DNA of 64,000 nt, taken from the NCBI GenBank assembly GCA_947396885.1, contig OX377203.1, positions 8,603,298 to 8,667,297 of the forward strand, in the 5' to 3' direction. The position numbers were made by a program, and so were the translations under genes. Origin of the DNA: Heligmosomoides polygyrus polygyrus (taxonomy: Eukaryota > Nematoda > Chromadorea > Rhabditida > Heligmosomidae). The notes below the pieces were generated by a model that saw only the letters and a program-made list of their open reading frames with translations, searched no databases and was not told where the DNA came from. The first letter of the stretch is position 1. Every line of letters begins with the position of its first letter. This document shows, in pieces, positions 43,773-55,236 of this stretch.

Positions 43773-44839
43773 TTAGGTTGGTGCATAAGTTCTCGGACAT
43801 TTGGGGCATGAAATATTTATTATCACAACATACGAACAACAATACCAAATCATTTGAAGTAACGACCTTTTACATCAATTGTCTTTCGCCAACGTGCTGG
43901 TAAGTCATGGATTCCTTTTCTCCAAAACGTGGCCGGTTGTGATTCGAAAAATGTGAGCAGTGCCTCCTTGACATCCTCTCGGTTCCTAAATTGCTGGCCG
44001 TCCAAATAGCGTTGAAGGCTTAAAAACAAACGATAATCAGAAGGAGCGAGATCTGATGAGTAAGGTGGATGTGGAAGAACGGTCCATCCGTAGTCCGCCA
44101 ACTCAGCCGCCGTCGCTCTAGCAATATGCGGTCTAGCGTTGTCGTGTTGAAAATACACCTTCACCTGCTCTCCTCGTGTAGTTTGAAGGTGGGCCCTCAA
44201 CTTCCTCAGTTGATTGACGTAAACCTCTGCCGTCACTGCTATCCCTTCGTCCAGCGGCTCCCAGTACTCTACGCCAAGAACGCTCCACCAATTGCATAGC
44301 ATCATCTTTTTCACGTGAAGGTCGGGTTTCGGAACGTCCTCTGCCTCTCCAGTTGCGTCAACCCACTGTGCACGCCGGTGATAGTTAGAGTAGAGTATCC
44401 ACTTCTCATCCCCGGTGACAAGGTTGTCCAGCCATCCGTGGGTACGTCTGAGGGTAAGAAGAGACAGAGCGACATCGGCTCTGCGATCCATGTCATCTTG
44501 TGTCAAGTCGTGAAGTACCCAGCGACCCAATTTTTGCACCTTGCCAACCGACTTCAATCCTCGAACGACTGTTGAGTGACTAACACCAAGAGTGCTTGAT
44601 AGTTCGCGAGTGGTTTGGTATGGGTCCACTTCCACTCTACTTTGGAGGTCTCGATGAATTGCTTAGCCATAATAGCTGACGTTAACAACGCAGAAGTAAA
44701 TGTAGGGAACAGTTTTGTAGCCCTTTCCCTTCTCTATCGATCGATCATTTACGCGTTGATACATGTGAGAAATTTGGCGGGAAAATACGCTTTCAATTCA
44801 GGAGGGATCAAATGTCCGAGAACTTATACACCAACCTAA
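43773..44839 (-). mobile_element. mariner element with long transposase frame (1067 bp)
   Basis: TA flanks at 43771-43772 and 44840-44841. The inverted ends are TTAGGTTGGTGCATAAGTTC and GAACTTATACACCAACCTAA. Confidence 0.9.
43850..44677 (-). pseudogene. DD34D mariner transposase, N-terminus missing
   Basis: An uninterrupted 261-codon frame to 44635 (plus upstream open codons to a TAA near 44663) covers the second helix-turn-helix and the whole catalytic domain. VEVDPYQTTRELSSTLGVSH is followed by WVLHDL, TGDEKWILY (Asp 1), YFQHDNARPH (Asp 2) and PPYSSDLAPSDYRLF (Asp 3), with 34 residues between Asp 2 and Asp 3. About 90 N-terminal residues usual for the family, including the first helix-turn-helix, are absent, and the element is correspondingly short. 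Catalytic residues are intact. DNA binding is probably lost. This is the youngest-looking coding mariner in the window. Confidence 0.85.
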
Positions 44840-44841
44840 TA

Positions 44842-45439
44842 GTATAAAAATTTGTTTCATTTTTGTCAAGCAGTTGAACCAAACGATTATGGGGTTCCCA
44901 AAGTTCACAATGATGTCAGGACGGCGGCGCTGACGAGCGCTGGCGAGGGTTCACTTTAATGCCCGCGATGCCCAGCCTGACAAGTGGTTCGGAGCGCAAT
45001 GGATAGTGGTGCTTCGTAAGAGGGTGCTCGAGGGTACGGGTTTGGCGCGTTGTTGCATTACAACAGATCGGTTGAGATTTGAGGGGTCCTCGCCACGTTA
45101 TTTTCAACTGTTTTCTGCACATTTTCTAGCTGCGTGCCGTGAAAAGTAACTTTTTTTGCGAATTTTTTAACACTGACTGGTTTTAAACCACAAAACAATT
45201 AGAATGACACTCAACATAATGATGTATGAATGATCAGCACCACTTATACGCAGGCACACAAAATATAAACATAAAGACTTGTAAAAGCCGCCGAAATTTT
45301 AAGTCCACGCTGGGATTAGTGTGGATTTGAAAACGATCTGCGGACGATGTCTTCCAAACGATTAGCAAGTGCCGACCAGCTCCTAATTCGACACAAAGGT
45401 AGATCTGTGGGGGTTTCAGATCTTAATAACCTCTAAATC
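44842..45439. other. no feature recognised
   Basis: No coding motif or terminal repeat seen between the mariner and the Penelope RT relic. Confidence 0.4.
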
Positions 45440-46020
45440 CATGCGGCTATCTGTCAGCGACAAAGATGGCGAGTTTGTCGTAATATTTCGACAGCTCGAC
45501 ATCGCTATAACCGAGCACAATCTGGAAGATACCTTTGTGTATCATCCAGCCACCCTCAAGGCGTTCTCGGCGCAGTGCCGTAGGATAAACAGGGAGTGGT
45601 TATTGTTTTCAAGCTAGCTGGACTCAATTCGGCGCTCATTACGCGTCTCAAATTGGAGACTCCATCCTGTCTTGAATTGTGTTTGCTAATCAAAACTCAT
45701 AAATCTGAGAGCACATACAACTGAGACACAATTACAGCTGACAGGATAAAGGTAAGACCTATCGTTAGCTGTGAGAAGGTTCCCATGGACAAGATTGCGT
45801 GGTTCCTAAACAATATCATTGGGTATCTCCCAACTCATCTAACCAACACCCATGCGTTCCTTGACAGCCTACACTTAACTCACCTGAACTATAGTTGTGT
45901 GATGGAGTCGTTCAACGTAACGTTGTTGAATACAAATGTCAGCAGCGACTCAACACTCGAGGCAGTCTATGAACTTCTTAGTGAACACCACCCAGGCTCA
46001 AGGGTGAGGTTTAAGAATTG
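45440..46020 (+). pseudogene. Penelope-like reverse transcriptase, N-terminal relic
   Basis: In successive plus frames: DKDGEFVVIFRQLDIAI, then VRPIVSCEKVPMDK-like residues across a frame change, then FLNNIIGYLPTHLTNTHAFL, ESFNVTLLNTNVSSDSTLEA and VYELLSEH. This matches the fingers and first palm motifs of Penelope-like RTs (SFDV, LYTNV). Stops and shifts are frequent and the YxDD and endonuclease are absent. Confidence 0.65.
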
Positions 46021-46860
46021 AAGGAAAGGGGTGTACTGTGACGCCATTCAGGAAGGGGTCGTACACTTTCGGTTTTTGTAGAGGATTCTCTCGTACTCTC
46101 TGTATTTCATAGGTTTTTAGTGGTGTTTGTAATTCTTAATGAGCTTTTTTCCAAGCGTGTCTGCGACAGAGTAGAGTATTACCTACGTTTTCTGTAAGTA
46201 TAAAATTAAATATAATAAGAGTTTTATATAGTGATTGTTATATTTTTCCTTAAAAATAAGGATTTTCTACAGGAAGATTTGGAGTCAATGGGAGGTTTCC
46301 ATGTGTTCAAGATTTTTTTCAGGAACTGATCAACACGACAATTTTTTGCCTGAACGAGCGACATGTACGTCCGAAATTGCACTCTGTAAATTTTCAAGGT
46401 GTTAATCACTAAGACTGAAGTGGTTTTACTACAAAACTTTTGAGGCGCTCTTTGAATAGATAACGGAATGCAACCGAAAGAAATACTTGTGACGAAATTA
46501 GCTCCTTCTCTTTTGCAGGAAACAGCATCAGAAAGTAAAGTTGTACCCTATAAATGCAGAAGTGTGCTCGCAGCAACTCAGAGCTTGCCCTATACATATT
46601 GCTTTGGAGAGGGTGAGTTGCTGTTAATTGTATTTGGGGAAAATTGTAGTATAACTTCGTCAAGCTGTGGAACCGATGCTATCAAACAGACCTCTCACAA
46701 GCGTCTTCCTGAGAGCGTCGATAAAGCCAGAAAAGTCAGAAGTATCACTAATCCAACAAGCATTTCAAGTACAGCAGTTTCTTATTGATGGGAAATAAGG
46801 TGAAAAGGGCGTTGGACAACGGAGCGGTTCTTACGAAGATTGGGGATAACCTGGTAAACA
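46021..46860. other. no gene assigned; exon-like frame at 46468-46788
   Basis: The 106-codon plus frame contains a TTTTGCAG acceptor and a GAGAGG/GTGAGT donor around VVPYKCRSVLAATQSLPYTY, so an exon of another gene is possible. It does not match the secreted-protein family and I recognise no domain. Confidence 0.3.
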
Positions 46861-46867
46861 TCATGGC

Positions 46868-47590
46868 TTAGAAATAGATGTGATTTTCGAAGCCAAGAGT
46901 CCTTGGAGGTGCACTTTGACATGGTCCACATTAATAAATCGTTCTCCAACTAAGAAGCGCTGCAGCGTGCTATAAAGGTGCTAATCATTTGGCGCACAGC
47001 CTACTGTAAGGTGGGTGAGTTAGACGCCCCCAGCTAAGGTCTTCGATTTTTTGAAGCTCCCGATTCGTGACGTGTGATCTGGCGTTATCTTGCTGATAGA
47101 TAATTCCGCTCCTGAAAACCTGTCTGAACCGATTCCAGCCGAGTTCAGCTTGCGCGCGGCCAGGTGTGAAGAGTAGATTACAGCATTAATGCTGGAACCG
47201 TTCTTGACGAGCTCCCAGAACTTAATACCTTCTTGACACCACCAAACGGAGGGAACGTAGCGAACCGGACGCCTCAAAAAATAGAAGACCTTGACTGGAA
47301 GCGTCAAACTCATCCACTTTACAGCCCAGACCTTGCGCCGAGTGACTACGACATTTTTAGTTCGGTGCAGTACTTCTTGGTTGGAAGACGATTTAGCAAT
47401 GTGGACCGGGTCAAAATGCACCTCCAAAGATTCTTAGTCTTAAAAGCACAATAACTCTATTGCCGTGGGATAGACCAGCTACCTGATATATGGGAAGCAC
47501 TTCTGCGTTCCGAGGGATCTTAGTTCATTAATTATTTGTTAATAAAGATTTTGCTGAAGATTCTTGAGGGTCCACGAAATTAGTTGCCAA
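46868..47590. pseudogene. two mariner halves in head-to-head orientation
   Basis: On the minus strand, 47250-46880 encodes VWWCQEGIKFWELVKNGSSI and then LQRFLVGERFINVDHVKVHL. On the plus strand, 47290-47450 encodes PLYSPDLAPSDYDIFSSVQY and FLVGRRFSNVDRVKMHLQRF. The two C-terminal parts point away from each other. The right end resembles a mariner end (TTAGTTGCCAACTTAATAG). A rearranged or foldback copy; neither half is functional. Confidence 0.65.
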
Positions 47591-47779
47591 CTTAATAGAA
47601 ATGAGCAGGGCAGTGTTCTGCATTTCAAACGCGTTATGAGCAGGTATAGATGTAGTTTGGTCAGGATAGACCATTGGAAACTAACAGAAGACACCGACCT
47701 AGCATTGCAACCGTATCGATTGTAGGTGTAAAAAACAAAACAATTTTTTAAAAGTTGTCCTAATAATTAACTAAGTAAT

Positions 47780-47920
47780 CAAAATTGTGAGAAATTTTGT
47801 TGTTCGTTATCCGGCCAAACATCTCCGGATAACGAACAACAAAACGTATAGGTCAAAACGCGCCGGAAACCGGATAACGAATAACGGATAACGGTTAATC
47901 CGCTCATCCCTGGTTCACAC
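47780..47920 (-). repeat. single hAT-like end with subterminal repeats
   Basis: Read on the minus strand, CAGGGATGAGCGGATTAACC is followed by repeated CGTTATCCG/CGGATAACG units and a CGTTATCCGG hairpin. It ends at 47912, next to the 8-bp sequence that also bounds the following hAT-like element. Its partner end was not found. Confidence 0.5.
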
Positions 47921-50900
47921 CAGAGGTGTGCGTTTAACGATTCACGATTTACCGATTTACCGGATTTACCGGCATTTTCGTTAAAACTTTTTACGAAATT
48001 CAACGACGAAAAAAATCGTTAAATTGCCATAATGACTTTGTGCGACCATTTTTAAAATTTTGCTCCCTCTTCATGTAAATTCGTTTTTGACGACTTTTTT
48101 GGATGAGCTTTCGCAGTATACCGAGGAAACATTCTATTTACTTGAGTGGGTAGGTAATCGATATTGTTCTCGAGTTTTGATGCATTTTCCTTTTGTTGGC
48201 ATTTTCTTTGCTCTTTAACCAATTTATTTCCGTGCAACCCCACTTTTCTCTGCCGCAGTTGTTTCGTGCTTTCCGACTTCCTGGTCCGTTTCTTGGGTTT
48301 GATTGCTACATATTAGTTGTTCATAATTGCCAACCATTCAGCTTTTTCACCGTTTTGTGATATTTGCTTCGTAAGTGGGGCTGGAAAAATATAGAGAACG
48401 CAATGAAAACGCTATGAAACACAAGCTATGCGAGTAGGGCGGGGTATTTCTGATAAAACTCTACAAACGCTCACTCTAAACGTTGTTCCCTCTCACCCCC
48501 CCCCCTGCCCCGATTGAAAGGTTTGATTCTATATGCATTGTTCACGGCGCACTCCAAAGGCAAGCTGGACGGTCTTAGAACAATTCTTGAGTAGGACGGC
48601 TAAGAATTGCCGTTAAAACTCCCTAAACGCTCACTCTACAAGCTGAATGCTCTACAGATTGTCGCTCCCGCTCAAAAGCGTCCTTTTCGTCAATTGACCA
48701 AAACCTATGCGCGGTACTGCATATGTAGATTGGTACAAAAACTGATACTTTACAAGCTGTCTATCGCATAAAGAGTTTTCAAGGCATTACGAATGAGGTA
48801 TACTCTTAAAGGTGCAGATCCGGCTCTAGCAAAAATTTTCCTTTATGTGTGTGAATTTTTTTATGCGAATTTACTTTAATACCGTTCATCAATCTAAAAT
48901 ATGCTCTACAAAATTGAGGAGAAATTGAGAAACGCAAAGCATATTCGAAATTCAAACAAACGTGCTGCATAATAGTGTGTATGGTACCGGGTTCCTCAAG
49001 AAGAAAATCTGAGTGGTCAGTTGCTTAAAAAATCGTAAAAGACTGACAGACGAGTCCTATTTGGAGGAATTGGGAAGGATAACAACAACGTGAGCCACTG
49101 TTTATGCAGGACGAGGAAAGCACTTATAAATACTCGTGCCTCTTATACTTTTGCTTGATATATTGGGTTGTCCCATAAGTCTTCGCCGTTTTTTTCAACG
49201 ATTCACTGCAGATTTCGCCGGCGATCTCTTGCATAGCGCTGCATAGCTTTCGAAAGAGAATGATTTGCTCTATCAAAGCATGTATTGCATTTTCTTTTTT
49301 ATGATGAATTTTGTCAATTTTTAGGTCGTTGAAGTGAAAAGTGAAAAGGTGAAAAAGTAGCCATTTGCGCACTTGTTCTCTCCGCTTAGGTTTGTAATGT
49401 TTTGCGCACATTTTATAGCATTTGGAAGACAATGTTCTGTACTACAAGAACATTTGTAGTTCTATTTGCTCATTTGTCCTTTGTTGATTTTTAGGTCATC
49501 AAATTGGGACGTCCGAAGGAGGATTTTTTCGACAGCTCCTGCTCTGTGGTTGGACTTCTTGGGTTGGTGTTATATATCATTCGAAATAAAATGTTTTTCT
49601 CTATAAGAGTTTATGTCGTGCTTATTGCTTTCTATTGAATATCAACAAAATGCCAAAAAGAGAAAAGTCGTCTCCACCAACAACTCCTTCTCCTTCTTCA
49701 GTTGTTGATATTCGACAGAAATCAGCGTGAGCCAATAAAAGCGACACAAATTCTTACTGAGCAAGACATCCTCTTCCAAACGACATATAACACCAATCAG
49801 AAAAGTCCAACCACAGAACCGGAGTTTTGGTAAAAATTCGGACGGAAAAGTCGGAATTCCCAATTTGATGCCCTAAAAATCAATAAAGGGCAAGTGAGAA
49901 AATAGGACCAACACATATTCTTGTAGTACAGAACATTGTCTTCCAAGTGCTATAAAAAAACTGCGCAAAAAATTACAAACCTAAGCGAAGAGAACAAGTG
50001 CGCAAATGTCTTCTTTTTCACATTTTCATTTTTCACTTCAACGACCTAAAAATTGACAAAATTCATGATGAAAAAAAGAAATGCAATACATGCTTTGATA
50101 GGGCAAATCATTTTCTTTCGAAAGCTATTCAGCGCTATGCAAAAGACCGCCGGCGAAATCTGCAGTGAATCGTTGAAAAAAACGGCGAAGACTTATGGGA
50201 CAACCTATTACAAAGGAGAAAAAGACTAATAATTGAAATCTGCGTTGCTTGGGTGGTAAAGGCAAAAACACTTTAAAAACACGATAAAAATTTAGACAAC
50301 GGTTTTTGGCTGTTTATTTGATTCTCTGCTGACGTCTGCATTGAGAATAGAACCTTTGGAACAAAGATAACCTTTCTGTGAAAGATTTATGGACTTCGCA
50401 AATATCTTCTAATAACGGGCTGTACCAAGGAATTTGCTGTTATCGTTGCTTGACTGAATTCATCATTAAATGTTCTGCAGTTTTGTAAAACAATTATGGC
50501 AGTATAGAGGAATATTGGGCCGCAAAAGTCTACATAGTGGGTCAAATTTCGTCAAGAAGAAAATGTAAAGCTCAGAAACGTTGACCCGCGATACGATGCA
50601 CCTTGTATCGTTCCAGACATTCTACCAGCTAAAGGAACTAGGCATAGTAAGAAATTTCCTATTTTAGAAGTCTTATTACTCTTTGGTTTCAAAATCCTCA
50701 TGATTTCTCTCTCTCTTAGCAATTTTGTTGATGATAGATGGTCTTTTGTTATTTGCTGCGAAGACGAAGGCATCCCCCTATAGTTATATAATTATCATGC
50801 AGATGGAGTCGAAACAAATTCAATAAGGAAAAAAGATCTGGCTTTTTACACGTTAAAATGCAGCTAAACTGAATGAAGTTAAGAGACATTTCATTTACCG

Positions 50901-50989
50901 AATTTACCAAATTTACCGTTTTTAACGCAAAAATGTTTCGTTAAAAATGGTCGTTAAAAATTTACCGAAAAAATTTAACGCAAACCCTG
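47921..50989. mobile_element. hAT-like element with 8-bp target duplication (3069 bp)
   Basis: GTTCACAC (47913-47920) and ATTCACAC (50990-50997) bound it, 7 of 8 identical. The ends are CAGAGGTGTGCGTTTAACGA and, as complement, CAGGGTTTGCGTTAAATTTT, with TTTACCGATTTACCGG-type subterminal repeats on both sides. The superfamily is inferred from the CAG ends and 8-bp duplication. No transposase recognised; a 63-codon lysine-rich minus frame at 48052-48243 is unassigned. A 1046-bp palindrome is nested inside, leaving about 2.0 kb. Confidence 0.65.
49163..50208. mobile_element. 1046-bp nearly complete palindrome with mariner-type ends
   Basis: TA flanks at 49161-49162 and 50209-50210. The ends are TTGGGTTGTCCCATAAGTCT and AGACTTATGGGACAACCTAT. 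The left half matches the reverse complement of the right half almost throughout (for example GATTCACTGCAGATTTCGCC, AGCATGTATTGCATTT, GTCCAACCACAGA), with the turn near 49660-49720. No catalytic motif. A diverged relative lies at 55680-56260. Confidence 0.85.
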
Positions 50990-50997
50990 ATTCACAC

Positions 50998-51471
50998 CCG
51001 CTGCCAGAGCTCTGTATGCAATCAGCTTAATGTTGGCATTTGCCTTTGAAATTTAGTGCTTTTACTGTTTCATGCTTGCCTTTATGCTTTTTTTTGCTTG
51101 AAGAAGTGTGCTGGCAATAACGCAGAGCTTGCTATAGTATGGAAACGGACGCATTCTTTAAGCTCGATCAATCAGCTGAGTCCCTAGGCTGAGTCAAATT
51201 TTAAGTTTCCCACAGCGGCAGTACGAATGCAGAGTGCGGTGCTTCACTGCTTTCGCTCACTGCTGCTTGCCGCCTTCAAAAATTGCCGTGACATTCCGAA
51301 TTCATTTCTACATGAGCTGCCAGTTTCACCGCCCGCTGCCCGCTACCTCGCAGGAATAAATGTGCGGACGCCTTTACTCAGGCTGCTCTTCTTCAACCTC
51401 ACACTTTCAGGCAACGAACGCTTTTCACAGACGACATTATAAGAATATGATATGAGAGAATGTCGAAACAG
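50998..51471 (+). pseudogene. relic G: intron 4 and exon 5 of the secreted-protein family
   Basis: Sequence 51000-51410 matches intron 4 of genes C and F, including TGGAAACGGACGCATTCTTT and CTAGGCTGAGTCAAATTTTAA. Exon 5 (51411-51471) follows TTTTCAG and reads QRTLFTDDIIRI, then a TGA stop at 51448-51450. It is 61 nt instead of 64. No exon 4 or 6 was found near it. The open frame at 51227-51442 is intron reading, as in the other two copies. Confidence 0.7.
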
Positions 51472-51899
51472 GTAGTTTTTTGCTAAAAAAGAACTGCATC
51501 ACATCCTAACTAAGCGCCTTTGTGCGAAGCGTAAAAGAGTATTTTTTTGAAAGAAGTCCATATATTTTATAACGGCAGGTACTAGCAAACCTTTTGTATA
51601 TGCCTGCAACATAATTTCGGTTTGAAACATTTCGAATAAGAAGTAAAGTTGTGTACGTATTTATGGCTTGCCCTGTGGCTGCTCCGTTCTTATGAACCAA
51701 GCCAGACACCTCCGTTTATTTATTTTGAACATTCTACAGAAGGTGCGCTCGGACGAAAAGCATTGCCATTCAACTTGACAAGGCCATGTATCTTTCAATT
51801 ACTGCGGTTTTTCTGCACTCTGCAAAAATAAGAAAATTAATTCATCACAATCCTCTTTCATCGGCATTACAGTACACTGCGTTAAACATGCACCTGGTG

Positions 51900-52040
51900 A
51901 TCTGCAACGACATATCATTCTCATTTCTAGAACATCAATTTGCCCGCGGAAACACCGTATATAAGGACCACGATTCATTCACGAAGTTCATCCTTGCTCG
52001 TCTAATAAAGTGTTCTTCAAATCGGCGTCCTCTCCAACAA
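51900..52040 (+). promoter_or_regulatory. probable LTR promoter and polyadenylation region of the BEL/Pao copy
   Basis: TATATAA at 51958-51964 and AATAAA at 52004-52009, about 45 bp apart, precede the gag region by about 400 bp. LTR boundaries could not be fixed because the 3' LTR is missing. Confidence 0.4.
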
Positions 52041-52399
52041 ATGTCGACCATGCCAGGATCAGGGAGTCAGTAACGCAGATCGACACCACATTCGCTGCTC
52101 CACGGTCGAGGTACCCACTTCATCCGCAATATTCACTCCATCCTGCCGACGTAAGATTCGCTGCCCAACGGTCCAGGTATCCACTTCGTCCAGTACCCCT
52201 CCAGCTCTACCATAATCGCTGTTATTCGATGACCTACGTCCAAGCTTTGTCCACAGTACTCCCTTCGCTTCACGTACGTCATATTAGTGGCTAATTCAAT
52301 TTTCCTTGTCTACGCCAAATTCGCAGTACACTTCACGTTTGGCCGACAACTGAAAGACCGACGACAGTTTTCATCAAGACAAATCGTCGTTCAATTCTA

Positions 52400-54420
52400 G
52401 ACCATCAAGCAGATCCTTCATGCCATGACTTCCCTGAAAAGGGCGCAACATTTACACCGTTCAGCAACAAAGAACTCATCGACCTCAGAGAAGAGCTTGT
52501 AGAAGCTCGGGATCACCTGCTAAAGACCTACACCAGAGTTCAACAACTCCACGTTGAGTGGTCTAACGAATAGGTCACATCCTGGAGAACAGCATGCCTT
52601 CCTTCAATGTGTTGAGAAGTACGGGTACTATACCAAGAGGATTCAGGAAGCGAAGAGTACCTTGACGACGACAGGTGAACTCCTTGCATCCGTTTCTACG
52701 GAGTTCAGCAAGTGTCTCTTACAGATCCCACTCAGAAACAAATCGCCCACATTCTCGAGCGACAATCGACAATGGAGCAACACCAGAGCCTAAGAAGTAT
52801 CAGTCATACCCAGTCAACCGCAGAGAGACCCGACTTCCATGGTTGCTTGACCTTCCCAATTTTGATGGGAACTTGCTGGAATACCCAGAGCTTTTTCGCG
52901 TTACTTTCCTCTGTTCGGCAATAAGTCGAAACTTGATGACACTACAAAGTTCTCGCTGTTTAAATCCTGTGTACAAGAGCAAGTTCTCCACTCAATTCAA
53001 GGATTTGCTTTCACAGCTATGAACTATCACATTGCGCTCGATATACTCAAGAATCGCTACGACGATAAGGTAACAGCTCGACATGTACCGTTCAGTAAAC
53101 ACGCTAACTTACCTCCATGCGATCCCGAAGGAAAAAAGTCTCCAGTCGCTTTGCAAGAAAATGTTTGCTTTGACTCGGCAATTGCGCATACGAAGACGAC
53201 GCCAAAAAATTGGGGGCCATCCTCAACAGCAAACTTCCTCGTTATATTAGAAGCCAGATTTACGTCAAAACGGGAAACTTCCACAACCTTACTCCAGCGC
53301 AGCTAATGTAAATCTTGACAGAAATTGTCACAAAAAGCAGCACTTCAGGAGATTGACTTCTACTGCAGAGCTCTCATCAGCCAAAGAAAAGAGGCATACG
53401 TCAGTTTTCATCGGCCTCGAAGTCCTCAAAAGTAGCACCCACAACGGGAAACTCAGTATTCTCAAAACAATTCACGACCACGACAATAACTCCAACGCCG
53501 ACTAGGAGGAAAAGGCCAAAGGCGTGCAGCTTCTGCAAATCAAACACGCATTCAGGTTTTGACTGAACGAGATTTCCATCTCCTCAGCTTTGCAGCCGGG
53601 TCACCAGAGATAAGAGCCTATGTTTCAACTGTTTGTCAAGCCAACATTGAACACAGGAGTGTCAATAAAAACGGATATGCAGAAAATGTTCCAAACGCCA
53701 TCACGGAGGAGAACAGTATCCGGCAACTACAAATTCGAAGCCTCGACAACTAAGAACATAGCAGGTACATTTTACTACCGACTCTATATAATCACAAAAA
53801 CCAGCAACACCGACACTACTGACAAGGATATAGTAGATATAATCACTGTAAAACTCTTCCGTCTCATGAAATCGATTGACTATTGTTACAGCTCGTCATC
53901 TTCCGATGACGAGAGATTAGATGACCTGTTACAACAATTATAGACACTCGACATGCAAGTCACACTAAATAATTTCGTCAGTACCGACGATGAAATTTGT
54001 CTAAGAAACTTCAACGAGACCATACACTACGACAGCGCCGAAGGAAGATGCGTTGTTCAACTTCCATTCAAGGGAGAAAAAGGATTTTCCGTCCAATATT
54101 CAACTCGCTTATGCCAGACTCGTCCAAAACATAAAGATGTTGAGACATAAAAATGATCTCCTCGACGAATACTACAGAATCATTCACGACCGACTCAAAC
54201 GGAAAATCATAGAAGAAGTTTACGAGAATTAATTCTCTTGCTATTGCCACTACTTGACACACCACCACGCTGTCACCGCCGAGTCCAGAATAACAACGAA
54301 ACTATACGCTACGATGGATCGGCTGAAACCAAGAACAATTCTAGTCTAAACCATCTGCTGTTTTGCGGACCAGTATTACTTGCAGATCTCTTAGGAGTAT
54401 TACTTATACAGAATTCCTGT
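52400..54420 (+). pseudogene. BEL/Pao LTR retrotransposon remnant: gag, zinc knuckles, start of RT
   Basis: In several plus frames: a gag domain of the DUF1759 type at about 52840-53300 (LPNFDGNLLEYPELF, FSLFKSCVQEQVLHSI, LDILKNRYDDKVT), cysteine-histidine knuckles at about 53525-53720 (CSFCKSNTHSG, SLCFNCLSSQH, CRKCSKRHHGG), and the RT N-terminus at 53950-54420 (DEICLRNFNETIHYD, HHHAVTAESRITTKLY, CGPVLLADLLGVLL). It is truncated near 54420, before the catalytic motif. Stops and frameshifts throughout. Confidence 0.8.
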
Positions 54421-54859
54421 AGAGTTAGAAAACTTTCAAGTAAAATTGGACAATTTTCAAATCAAATCGGATCTGATCTAAGCTTGCCTAAAACAAAAAA
54501 AATCGAAAAAAATCAAGGCGAACTCTTCCAATTCGAAACGGGCTCCCTCTACGATAAAATAGAGGCTACCAAAAATGGTCACAACAATTTTCTGTTTAAG
54601 GAAAACTTTAGGGTATGGTTTCTCAGAGCTTTATTTCATTTCCAATAACTGTTTGAAACATGCTGTTCAAAATTGAATAAAATTTTTATTTTTTTTAGAA
54701 AATACTATAAAAATAAAAATAAAAATAAATAAACATATTCAAGCCTGGTTTTAAAGAGCAGGATGGTGGCCATTTTGTAGTGCTAAAAAAACAAATGGTC
54801 AACGTCTAAGACGTCGCAATTGTACACAATTACAACAAGAGTGAAAAGAATTTCTTCAC
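54421..54859. other. no gene recognised
   Basis: The tail of the frame 54238-54648 leaves the RT homology here. An AAATAAAAATAAAAAT low-complexity run lies at about 54705-54735. Confidence 0.45.
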
Positions 54860-55236
54860 CGAAAGGTCTGTTTGAACAATGTCAATTCGAAGATATTGTA
54901 TCGATGCTGCTCGGAAAGTAATAAAAAAGAAAGGAACACTTTTTTGCGCTAGTGCATTTTTGACTTTCTATAATGAAGAAAAAAAGTAAAGTTTGGAGGA
55001 TATGTCAAAGGCAGTGATGGGAAAATATTTGAGGACACTTTCATGTCGGCGTCAAACATTTGGAATTTTTGTGCACTCTACGTTAAGATTGCATGTTGAA
55101 GCTAGTAATTTGAACAGCACGCTAATTCATTTGTGATGAGGAAAGAAGCATTATTAAGCACGTAGCGCGGTGCTTTCCGGGCTATAGCCACAGCATTTAA
55201 AAGCTGCTCCGACTACCGTCAGCCATCGTCATCAAG
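54860..55236 (+). promoter_or_regulatory. upstream block and core promoter of gene F
   Basis: Homologous along its length to 35100-35530 (gene D) and, inverted, to the region before gene C. Core TTTAAAAGCTGC at 55196-55207, 30 nt before the start codon; GACTACCGTCAGCCATCGTC follows. Confidence 0.6.
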
